The translations under genes and the position numbers were made by a program. Of a stretch of DNA of 8,378 nucleotides, positions 1 to 6,007 are shown piece after piece. The first letter of the stretch is position 1, and each line of letters begins with the position of its first letter. The notes under the pieces were generated by a model. It did no database searches. It was not told where the DNA came from and worked only from the letters and a program-made list of their open reading frames with translations. This DNA is from a bacterium. GTDB taxonomy: Bacteria; Bacteroidota; Ignavibacteria; Kapaibacteriales; Kapaibacteriaceae. Where the stretch lies: assembly GCA_020050895.1 (NCBI GenBank), contig JAGVJW010000287.1, positions 1 through 8,378 on the forward strand, in the 5' to 3' direction.

Positions 1-416
1 AGGGTGCTCTGCCTGCTCCGTGCTTCATCCAGTTTTTTCTTAAGAGCATCGAGCTGCTCGCGAATTTTCTGCGACGTCTGGGTTGCCTGCAAGAACACAG
101 GTTGAAGATCGGCTACATTTTTTTCTGCAACTGTTTTTCTCTCCAGCGCTGCCTTTGCAAGATCCTCTCTGGAGGACTGCAATGCCTGCATTGCCTTTTG
201 ATGCCATTCTGCCGACAAGTTTTTTTCCTTTTCAATTTTACGTGCAAGCCCCTTTTCATTTGCAATGGCGTTGGCTACAGCTAAAGTGGCTTTGTTGACG
301 GACTCCTCCATCTCAAGAACCATTTGTTTTAGCATTTTCTCCGGATCTTCTGCCTTGTCCAACGTATCGTTTACGTTCGATTTGAAGATATCGGAGATAC
401 GGGAAAAGATGCCCAT
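1..416 (-). CDS. pspA: PspA/IM30 (Vipp1) family protein, N-terminal part, cut by the window edge
   Basis: I translated this from the complement, starting at the ATG at 416-414. It gives 138 complete codons with no stop and leaves the window at position 1. The protein begins MGIFSRISDIFKSNVNDTLD and continues KAEDPEKMLKQMVLEMEESV, the hallmark start of the PspA/IM30 family: an amphipathic membrane-binding helix (about residues 1-20), then a long charged coiled coil rich in K, E, A and Q to the window edge. Family members form large ring or rod oligomers on the inner face of the cytoplasmic membrane and help keep it intact under stress. That role is family knowledge, not visible here. A clear ribosome-binding site (AAGGAG at 429-424, 7 nt before the ATG) supports the start. 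Family members are typically around 220-260 residues, so roughly the last 40% is missing. It is divergent from recR. No PspF-like regulator gene is visible. Confidence 0.93.
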   Translation of the reverse strand, partial: MGIFSRISDIFKSNVNDTLDKAEDPEKMLKQMVLEMEESVNKATLAVANAIANEKGLARKIEKEKNLSAEWHQKAMQALQSSREDLAKAALERKTVAEKNVADLQPVFLQATQTSQKIREQLDALKKKLDEARSRQST

Positions 417-423
417 CGAATCA

Positions 424-429
424 CTCCTT
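424..429 (-). promoter_or_regulatory. Strong ribosome-binding site of pspA
   Basis: On the minus strand AAGGAG lies 7 nt before the pspA ATG. It is the clearest Shine-Dalgarno sequence in the window. It stands out because recR, typA and the tolC-like gene have no recognisable site at all. Confidence 0.7.
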
Positions 430-439
430 TACATTGACT

Positions 440-479
440 TCGAAAATAGTGAATGGTGCGTCCGCTCTCTTATTTTCGA
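440..479. promoter_or_regulatory. Inverted repeat between divergent pspA and recR, possible paired promoter boxes or operator
   Basis: A perfect 9-bp inverted repeat, TCGAAAATA (440-448) and TATTTTCGA (471-479), fills most of the 65-bp gap between the two divergent genes. The half-site centres are 31 bp apart, close to three helical turns. Read outwards, each arm gives TATTTTCG, one base from the Bacteroidota-type TAnnTTTG -7 box. One copy faces recR and ends 3 nt before its ATG; the other faces pspA and ends 24 nt before its ATG, upstream of the ribosome-binding site. I see no matching -33 TTTG at the expected distance on either strand, so the promoter reading is tentative. A binding site for a regulator is the alternative. 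Confidence 0.35.
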
Positions 480-481
480 TC

Positions 482-1063
482 ATGGATCCTATCGATAAAG
501 TAGTTGAACTCTTTGCCACGTTACCCACTATTGGACGTAAAACAGCCCGTAGGCTCGCCTTCTATCTTCTGCGTCAGACTCAGGAATCCGTTGAAACTTT
601 CGCAGAAGCAATTGTACACATGCGGGAAAGTGTGAGAGAATGCACCGTTTGTCAGACGTTTACAGATAGGGAGATTTGTGGGATCTGCTCCTCGGATCGT
701 AGGGACAGGACTGCTATCTGCGTTGTAGAGCAGCCTTCGGATGTGATGGCAATTGAGCGGACCGGAGACTATCGCGGGTTGTATCACGTTCTACATGGCG
801 CACTAAGTCCACTTGACGGAATTGGCCCAGATGACATTCGCCTCATGGAGCTGATGCAGAGACTTTCGGGCATTTCAGAAATAATTCTCGCGTTAAATCC
901 AAATGTCGAAGGTGAGGTAACGACTCAATACATCAACAAAATGGTATCGGCATTCGGCATAAAGGTCACCCGAATTGCAAGGGGCATTCCAATCGGGGCA
1001 GATTTGGAGTTTGCCGACGATGCAACACTGGCGCGCGCCATCGAAGGCAGGGTACCTGTTTGA
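482..1063 (+). CDS. recR: Recombination mediator protein RecR
   Basis: This 193-residue protein has the standard RecR order. A helix-hairpin-helix comes first (LPTIGRKTARRLAFYLL, about residues 14-30), then a four-cysteine zinc motif (C54, C57, C66, C69). A Toprim domain follows from about residue 77 (AICVVEQPSDV, with E83) through ALNPNVEGEVT (137-147). The usual C-terminal GIPIGADLEFADDATL closes it. RecR works with RecO (and RecF) to load RecA onto SSB-coated single-stranded DNA in gap and break repair. I chose ATG 482 because the residues after it align with the start of known RecR proteins. A TTG at 434 in the same frame would add 16 unlike residues and cut into the divergent control region. 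There is no Shine-Dalgarno site before 482. The TGA overlaps the start of the next gene by 4 nt, so recR heads a translationally coupled cluster. Confidence 0.96.
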   Translation: MDPIDKVVELFATLPTIGRKTARRLAFYLLRQTQESVETFAEAIVHMRESVRECTVCQTFTDREICGICSSDRRDRTAICVVEQPSDVMAIERTGDYRGLYHVLHGALSPLDGIGPDDIRLMELMQRLSGISEIILALNPNVEGEVTTQYINKMVSAFGIKVTRIARGIPIGADLEFADDATLARAIEGRVPV

Positions 1064-1653
1064 GTCGAATACCAATCACAGCAGCAGTGCTGAGCTCAAT
1101 CTTTATTTCGGCTTGTGCGACAAGAACTCCGGAAGATCCATCGGGCGGACGTGGAAATTTTATTCCGGCAACAACGCCAGGCGTAGTATTGGAAAACCTT
1201 CAGGCCGCGTTGCGTGATAAAAACACAGAAAACTATATGCTCTGTTTGGCTGACGACGCAACGCGAAGCAGATATCCGTTTGTGTTTGAACCATCTGCAG
1301 AGGCAAAGGCACGATACCAATCTCTGTTTAGCACGTGGAACCGGCAGAGTGAGCGACAAGCATTTGTATCACTGATGTCAAGGCTCACCTCGGATCAGGC
1401 TCCCGAACTTTTGTACCAGAATCTGAACATCAATTATTCTTCTCCCGATTCAACCATCTACGTCACGGATTACCAACTGGTAGTCGAGCATGGCATTGCA
1501 TCCATTCCAACGGTCTTACTTGGAACAATGGTACTAACGGTGACACCCGAGGCAAGCGGATTGTGGAGCATATCCCGGTGGGCCGATGCCAAGCGCACAA
1601 GCGACACCGTTGAATCAACATGGTCGCTGCTCAAGGCCGCAGCCTCCAACTAG
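1060..1653 (+). CDS. Predicted lipoprotein of unknown function (first of a related pair)
   Basis: The start is a TTG whose last two bases begin the recR stop (TTGA overlap). It is the only in-frame start that leaves a full signal peptide: MSRIPITAAVLSSIFISAC, with lipobox ISAC and lipidated Cys19. A short polar linker (about 20-40) leads into a domain of about 150 residues beginning PGVVLENLQAALRDKNTENY. This domain ends in beta-strand-like sequence and the motif GLWSISRWAD (167-176). The helix-rich first half and beta-rich second half with a WxIxRW end recall the NTF2/SnoaL-like cone fold, but that is an inference. It shares this pattern with the lipoprotein at 2066-2566. It is probably anchored in the inner or outer membrane facing the periplasm, and cotranscribed with recR. 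I recognise no catalytic residues and assign no function. Confidence 0.8.
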   Translation: MSRIPITAAVLSSIFISACATRTPEDPSGGRGNFIPATTPGVVLENLQAALRDKNTENYMLCLADDATRSRYPFVFEPSAEAKARYQSLFSTWNRQSERQAFVSLMSRLTSDQAPELLYQNLNINYSSPDSTIYVTDYQLVVEHGIASIPTVLLGTMVLTVTPEASGLWSISRWADAKRTSDTVESTWSLLKAAASN

Positions 1654-1732
1654 TGGGATGTTTTCCCCCATTGTTTTTGCATTTTTGCCAGAGCGGTTTT
1701 TCTCCATCAACATCATTCCCGAGCCACTCTTT

Positions 1733-2062
1733 ATGCAGTCGTCAACAGAACAAGTACATGCGGGACCTACATCAGATAGTCACGAACCCGACATGCACGT
1801 CAACAACAACTTTGTAACAGGATTCCTTGGTGTGGCAATTGCACTGGGCTTGGCCTGGGCCTTAACGTCGTGGTCTACTACTATGGGCTGGCACCCTTCC
1901 GTTGGCGGTGTGTTAGTGGGTCTATCGGGTGCAATCCTCGGTGCCCTGGGGTCGTGTGTTGAACGCCCAAATGCTGGCGCTATTCTTGGATGGGCCGGAG
2001 CAACGAATTTCATTTTGGGGTTAATCCTCTTCTTTACCTTGATGGGTCGGAGTCTTGGATAA
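1733..2062 (+). CDS. Small membrane protein with about three transmembrane helices, function unknown
   Basis: The protein has 109 residues. A hydrophilic N-terminal tail (about 1-26) contains His9, His16 and His22 and several acidic residues. Three hydrophobic segments follow at about 27-46, 57-74 and 82-104. The second is glycine-rich with small-residue spacing (GVLVGLSGAILGALG), suggesting tight helix packing. The open frame extends far upstream into the preceding gene, so the start is uncertain. I prefer ATG 1733, because the sequence before it (1654-1732) is T-rich, translates to implausible Phe-rich sequence and has no better start. ATG 1793 is a shorter option. No ribosome-binding site is clear at either. 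It sits between two related lipoprotein genes and ends 3 nt before the second, so a shared envelope role is likely. I do not recognise the family. Confidence 0.7.
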   Translation: MQSSTEQVHAGPTSDSHEPDMHVNNNFVTGFLGVAIALGLAWALTSWSTTMGWHPSVGGVLVGLSGAILGALGSCVERPNAGAILGWAGATNFILGLILFFTLMGRSLG

Positions 2063-2065
2063 TAC

Positions 2066-2566
2066 GTGCGATATGCAGTACCAATAGTAGCACTCGTTCT
2101 TGTTTCGTGCACTAATCCTTTTGCGCCATCACTTGCAGACGGCACTCTCGGTTCTCCTGTCCTTGGTGACCAGCATACCGTTGAAGGTGTCTTTCAAAAC
2201 TTTCGCTTCTCATACGTATTCAAAGACACTCTCACATACGGATACCTGCTTGATAATTCGTTCACGTTTGTGTATCGGAATTACGACAAAGGGGTTGACC
2301 TGACGTGGGGCCGCGACGAAGACATGAGGGCCACCTATAATTTATTCTCGGCAGCTCAACAACTTGACTTAGTGTGGAACGACGTGATAACGGCGGAAGG
2401 TGACGATGTTACACAGAACATCTCGCGCGGATTCAACCTCACCATTACATTGTCGCCCACCGATGTTCAGCGTGCACAGGGAAGAGTCAATTTGCGTATT
2501 GAACGGCCCGATCCTGAAGGAATTTGGAAAATCGTCCGATGGCGCGATGAGTCGAACGGTTTCTAA
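2066..2566 (+). CDS. Predicted lipoprotein of unknown function (second of a related pair)
   Basis: Translation begins at a GTG only 3 nt after the previous stop; there is no in-frame ATG nearby. The signal peptide MRYAVPIVALVLVSC has lipobox LVSC and lipidated Cys15, giving a 166-residue precursor. The mature domain starts TVEGVFQNFRFSYVFKDTL (38-56). It runs through an aromatic stretch FTFVYRNYDKGVDLTWGRDE (66-85), then beta-strand-like alternation, and ends GIWKIVRWRDE (152-162). Both ends match the lipoprotein at 1060-1653: (V/F)x(E/Q)N(L/F) near the N-terminus, then a Y about 10-15 residues later, then an LF, then G(L/I)WxIxRWxD. The two are most simply explained as diverged paralogues with a probable NTF2-like fold. 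The TAA overlaps the stop codon of the convergent DUF4136 gene. No function can be named from the sequence. Confidence 0.82.
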   Translation: MRYAVPIVALVLVSCTNPFAPSLADGTLGSPVLGDQHTVEGVFQNFRFSYVFKDTLTYGYLLDNSFTFVYRNYDKGVDLTWGRDEDMRATYNLFSAAQQLDLVWNDVITAEGDDVTQNISRGFNLTITLSPTDVQRAQGRVNLRIERPDPEGIWKIVRWRDESNGF

Positions 2567-3114
2567 CGTCGTGATGGAAAGTAATACAGAATTTCCTGCA
2601 CCGCTTCATCAATAATCTGCTGCTGTTCCTGGGGTGAATGCATCTGTTCCATCACGGCAGTTCCCTGCCCCTTCCATACCAACGATTTAGCTTTCGCATC
2701 AATGATATCGAAATGAAGGGTCCCTTCGTTGTAGTGCGTTACAACAGTCTGTGTACTGTATGATCCGTTATAGTAGGGACTCCAATATGGTCTGGCACTA
2801 TAACCATACGTATTAGGATTCACCTTTTCCTTAACACCTGCATAAGAAACAACAATCAAATCCGCAGATGATTCATTTGCTTGAACGAGTCCCTTCGACT
2901 TCTATTTGTGCTCAATTGCGTCGAAAATTCTCTTCCTGTCGAATTCCATATTCTGTAGTACATCGCCGGGAATTTTCACGTCAGTTTTCAAGTAATAACT
3001 CTTGTAGCTCGCAAAATCCTTCGACGGATCATAATCAGTATTCACATCGAATGATGAACACGCTGTAATTATCAGCATGGTAGCTGCAAAAGACAGTTGC
3101 AAAAACAATCGCAT
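2563..3114 (-). pseudogene. DUF4136-type lipoprotein gene interrupted by an in-frame TAG
   Basis: Read from ATG 3114 (GGGAG at 3124-3120, 5 nt before it) the gene encodes signal peptide MRLFLQLSFAATMLIITAC with lipobox ITAC and Cys19. Then comes SSFDVNTDYDPSKDFASYKS, the typical opening of DUF4136 lipoproteins. After 70 codons the frame hits TAG at 2904-2902, immediately after DRKRIFDAIEHK. With no frame change the sequence continues KSKGLVQANESSADLIVV and 112 codons in all. These include EGTLHFDIIDAKAKSLVWKG (130-149) and the closing IIDEAVQEILYYFP, both typical of the family. The whole would be 183 residues, a normal family length. Only one codon is wrong, at a spot inside the helix where relatives usually carry an ordinary residue. 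Possible explanations are a recent nonsense mutation, a sequencing or assembly error, or readthrough. The downstream half alone would lack a signal peptide and has no good start. DUF4136 proteins are envelope lipoproteins of unknown biochemical role. Confidence 0.85.
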
Positions 3115-3119
3115 TAAAT

Positions 3120-3124
3120 CTCCC
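3120..3124 (-). promoter_or_regulatory. Ribosome-binding site of the DUF4136 gene
   Basis: GGGAG on the minus strand lies 5 nt before ATG 3114. It decides the start in favour of that ATG over an in-frame TTG at 3126, which would add only four residues (MGDL) and would place the site inside the coding region. Confidence 0.5.
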
Positions 3125-3181
3125 AAAATCTCTGGTAAAGACTGTTCTATCGATGACTGATCTCGAAAATCCAGCGTCGGC

Positions 3182-3199
3182 TGTTGATTTGGTTCAACA
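3182..3199. repeat. Perfect 6-bp palindrome with 6-nt spacer upstream of typA, possible operator
   Basis: TGTTGATTTGGTTCAACA consists of arms TGTTGA (3182-3187) and TCAACA (3194-3199) around TTTGGT. It lies in the 119-bp divergent gap between the DUF4136 gene and typA. Its right edge is 20 nt before the TAATTTTG box of typA, the region a -33 element would occupy. It has no T-run after it, so it is not a terminator. A regulator site is plausible but unproven. Confidence 0.3.
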
Positions 3200-3219
3200 C
3201 AACAACCTAAGCAAAGTGG

Positions 3220-3227
3220 TAATTTTG
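3220..3227 (+). promoter_or_regulatory. TAATTTTG, exact match to the Bacteroidota -7 consensus, just before typA
   Basis: The box matches TAnnTTTG at all fixed positions and ends only 6 nt before the typA ATG at 3234. There is no Shine-Dalgarno sequence between them. If the box is used, transcription would begin at or within a few bases of the start codon, giving a leaderless or nearly leaderless message. No TTTG is found at the usual -33 spacing; the nearest (3188-3191) is too far upstream. Confidence 0.4.
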
Positions 3228-3233
3228 TAGTTC

Positions 3234-5090
3234 ATGCCAGATTTAACGCCCCAATCGACCAGTATCGCTCGAACTGATATCAGGAACGTAGCCATCATCG
3301 CACATGTTGACCATGGTAAGACTACACTAGTGGATCACATGCTGCGGCAGGCGGGTACGTTCCGCACCAATCAAATTGTGATTGAACGCGTGATGGATTC
3401 CAACGATCTTGAAAAAGAGCGAGGAATCACCATTATGGCAAAAAATGCAGCGGTACACTGGCATGATGTGAAGATCAACATCGTAGACACACCCGGACAC
3501 TCAGACTTCGGTGGAGAAGTTGAACGCGTTCTCTCAATGGTTGATGGTGTGTTACTCTTAGTTGACGCAGCAGAAGGCCCTCTTCCTCAAACGCGATTTG
3601 TGTTGAGGAAGGCTCTCGAAATGGGACTTGCCCCTATCGTCGTTATTAACAAAATTGACAGGCAGGATGCCCGGCCTGCAGAAGTTCTCGATGAGATTAT
3701 GGAGCTGTTCATTGCCTTGGGTGCATCATACGAACAGCTCGACTTCCCTGTGATTTATGCCGTTGGGAAAATGGGTATTGCTAAGCTGACCCTTGATGAC
3801 GCCAACGATAACCTCGAACCATTGTTCGAGTCGATCCTCCGAAACATTCCCGCTCCGCATATCGATACAGAAGCCAAGTTTGCCATGGTTATCAGCGCGC
3901 TGGATTGGAGTGATTATGTTGGAAGAATTGCAATCGGCAGGATATACTCTGGGACAGTAAGCGTCGGCGACAGTGTTGCCCTCATTATGCCTGATGGTAG
4001 TCGTGATATATCTCGAATAACAAAGATGTACGTTTTCGAAGGCATCAGCCGCTTGGAGACCACGAAGGCAGAGGCTGGTGATATAATCGCCCTGTCGGGT
4101 TTTGAGAATGTTAACATAGGCCAGACAATTGCTGAAGTAAACCGGCTGGAGCCATTGTCGTATGTGAATATCGACGAGCCTACAATCGCCATGTACTTCA
4201 TGGTAAACACGTCGCCATTAGCCGGACGCGAAGGCCGGTTTGTTACAACGCCGAAACTCCGCGACAGATTATTTCAAGAACTACGCAACAACGTATCGCT
4301 AAAGGTAGAGGCAACCGATTCCCCTGATGTTTTCAAGGTATCGGCGCGCGGAGAACTTCAACTTGCAATCCTCATCGAGACCATGAGACGCGAGGGATTT
4401 GAATTTGCTGTGTCGCGCCCCGAAGTACTATTCCGCCGATCCGGTACTGGAGAATTGTTGGAGCCGATTGAACACGTAACAGTTGATATTAAAGATGTTT
4501 ATACAGGTACTGTGATTGAACTACTCGGACGCCGTAGGGGAGAAATGACTGCGATGAATCCGAGTTCGGATAGCGTTCGATGTGAGTTCCTTGTTCCTGC
4601 ACGTGGCCTCATCGGCTTCAGAACAGAGTTCCTTACATCTACGCGGGGAGAGGGAGTAATTCATCACACATTCGATTCTTATCAACCTTATAAGGGGCCG
4701 ATAAGCGGACGTCAGAGAGGCGCTCTTGTGTCCATGGAATCCGGACCGGCAACTGCCTATGCACTGGAGGGGATTCAGGCGCGTGGAACGCTGTTTATTG
4801 AACCCGGACAGTTGATCTACGAGGGGATGATAATTGGTGAAAATTCACGCGAGGATGACTTAAGTGTGAATGCTTCTCGATTGAAGCACCTCACGAACAT
4901 GCGTGCAAGTGGTTCCGACGGTCTTGTTCGTCTGGAATCACCGAAGAAATTGTCTCTCGAGCAGTGTATTGAATTTTTGGAAGATGATGAAATTCTCGAA
5001 GTTACTCCCGAGAATATTCGCTTAAGAAAGAAAATTCTCGATACGTCGATGCGTCAACGTGCCAAAAAACGCGAAGCTGCAACGATCTAA
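3234..5090 (+). CDS. typA: Translational GTPase TypA/BipA
   Basis: This is a full-length 618-residue member of the elongation-factor-like GTPases, close to the roughly 610 residues usual for the family. The G domain shows P-loop AHVDHGKTT (23-31), switch I ERGIT (62-66), switch II DTPGH (85-89) and NKID (139-142). The G5 region reads YAVGKMG (175-181), where relatives usually have YAS; this is a mild variation. A beta-barrel domain follows (about 215-305), then EF-G-like domains III and V (ARGELQLAILIETMRREGFE, 371-390). The TypA-specific C-terminal domain contains FLTSTRGEG (466-474), GMIIGENSREDDL (531-543), LTNMRAS (553-559) and EDDEILEVTPENIRLRK (583-599). The protein binds ribosomes in a GTP-dependent way and aids 50S assembly and stress or cold adaptation. 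It lacks an obvious ribosome-binding site. Its TAA overlaps the ATG of the next gene (TAATG). Confidence 0.98.
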   Translation: MPDLTPQSTSIARTDIRNVAIIAHVDHGKTTLVDHMLRQAGTFRTNQIVIERVMDSNDLEKERGITIMAKNAAVHWHDVKINIVDTPGHSDFGGEVERVLSMVDGVLLLVDAAEGPLPQTRFVLRKALEMGLAPIVVINKIDRQDARPAEVLDEIMELFIALGASYEQLDFPVIYAVGKMGIAKLTLDDANDNLEPLFESILRNIPAPHIDTEAKFAMVISALDWSDYVGRIAIGRIYSGTVSVGDSVALIMPDGSRDISRITKMYVFEGISRLETTKAEAGDIIALSGFENVNIGQTIAEVNRLEPLSYVNIDEPTIAMYFMVNTSPLAGREGRFVTTPKLRDRLFQELRNNVSLKVEATDSPDVFKVSARGELQLAILIETMRREGFEFAVSRPEVLFRRSGTGELLEPIEHVTVDIKDVYTGTVIELLGRRRGEMTAMNPSSDSVRCEFLVPARGLIGFRTEFLTSTRGEGVIHHTFDSYQPYKGPISGRQRGALVSMESGPATAYALEGIQARGTLFIEPGQLIYEGMIIGENSREDDLSVNASRLKHLTNMRASGSDGLVRLESPKKLSLEQCIEFLEDDEILEVTPENIRLRKKILDTSMRQRAKKREAATI

Positions 5091-6007
5091 TGATTTTTCG
5101 ACTTGTTATTTCATTCACTGCAGGCGGCTTAATTTTAACAGCCGGCAGTGTTGTGTATGCTGGAAACCCAATTATGCATCGTTCGGTGGAATCGGATGCA
5201 ATTCGGCTAACGTACAGGTTACCTCAGCAGGAAGTTTATCGCTATGAAGCTGTTGATGTTGTTCAGCAAAAGATGAACATGGCGAATCGAGATATTTCTA
5301 CCGATACGAAGACGAAGCTCGATCTAATTCTGAACATTCGGGAATCTGTCCTTAATAGTTCGACAATTGATATCAATTATACCAAGGCTTCAATTCTCGT
5401 GCAGCTACAAGGCATGGATTCTAGGTCTGTTCGCCCAACCGAAACAGAATTACAAAATGTTGCCGGCAAATCATCAACAATCGCAATTTCACCAAATGGA
5501 ACAATTGTGTCGGGTACATACGATGCATCAGACTCCAGTTTTCCCGAAATAACAACCGTACTTAAAACCACTGGTATACTTCGCAAGCTATTCACATTAT
5601 TTCCAACTTCAGATGTTGCTCCCGGGTCGACGTGGACACAAAACCTCCAGGACACCACACCGGCAGCAAACGGTCTTGGATTTGTTGTAACCACCGGAAC
5701 GGTCGTTTTATCGTTTCGCGGAACGTTTGATACGCTCGGCACCCGATGTTGGATTATCGATGCCAACGCCGACAACTTGGTCCAGCAGGGATCTTATGAG
5801 ACCGCTACAATGAATGTAACGCTGACTGGTACTGGAAACCTGAATGGTATATCGCTTCACAATGCCCATACTGGAATCCTGCTGATTTCGGAATCCACGT
5901 TGCGCACACGAACAGCCATGAATTTCGTCGGTCCGGTGAATATGTCAATACCCGTTGAAAGCACGGAGACCCTTTCGATTAGACAGTTGCACGAGGGGAT
6001 GCGATGA
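5090..6007 (+). CDS. Exported protein of unknown function, coupled to typA (first of a related pair)
   Basis: The ATG at 5090 shares its A with the typA TAA, so translation is probably coupled. The 305-residue product has a signal peptide (MIFRLVISFTAGGLILTAGS then VVYA) with likely cleavage after Ala24. There is no lipobox cysteine, so I expect a soluble periplasmic or secreted protein. The mature part is rich in Thr, Ser, Asn and alternating hydrophobic residues, as in a large beta structure. It starts LTYRLPQQEVYRYEAVDVVQ (40-59), has TIAISPNGTIVSG (130-142), then TSDVAPGSTWTQNLQDT (173-189), and ends in strands about TGILLISESTLRTRTAMNF (261-279). This layout resembles Bacteroidota exported proteins of the DUF6263 kind, but I hold that loosely. 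The next gene has the same layout. No catalytic motif is visible. Confidence 0.85.
   Translation: MIFRLVISFTAGGLILTAGSVVYAGNPIMHRSVESDAIRLTYRLPQQEVYRYEAVDVVQQKMNMANRDISTDTKTKLDLILNIRESVLNSSTIDINYTKASILVQLQGMDSRSVRPTETELQNVAGKSSTIAISPNGTIVSGTYDASDSSFPEITTVLKTTGILRKLFTLFPTSDVAPGSTWTQNLQDTTPAANGLGFVVTTGTVVLSFRGTFDTLGTRCWIIDANADNLVQQGSYETATMNVTLTGTGNLNGISLHNAHTGILLISESTLRTRTAMNFVGPVNMSIPVESTETLSIRQLHEGMR

Noticed and set aside
83..498. Plus-strand open frames opposite pspA
   Set aside because: They are antisense shadows of the coiled-coil coding sequence; their products are Phe/Leu/Cys-rich with no family pattern, and the minus-strand PspA reading is unambiguous.
1654..1680. Hairpin-like TGGG...CCCA followed by TTGTTTTT after the first lipoprotein gene
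   Set aside because: The stem is only 4-5 bp with several alternative pairings and the T-run is interrupted. It is too weak to call a terminator, and it sits inside what looks like one operon. The rest of the 79-nt gap (to 1732) is T-rich with no clear promoter.
1586..1732. Upstream extension of the three-helix membrane protein (in-frame starts at 1586 and 1658)
   Set aside because: Starting at 1586 would overlap the lipoprotein gene by 68 nt, and the extension from 1658 is Phe/Pro-rich translation of a T-rich spacer with no ribosome-binding site.
2563..2859. The downstream DUF4136 fragment as an independent 98-residue gene from TTG 2859
   Set aside because: It has no ribosome-binding site or signal peptide, and begins in the middle of the domain. 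The same frame upstream supplies the missing N-terminal half, so it is one interrupted gene.
3914..4210. Minus-strand open frame inside typA
   Set aside because: It lies wholly within a strongly conserved gene in another frame and shows no recognisable domain; it is a shadow frame.
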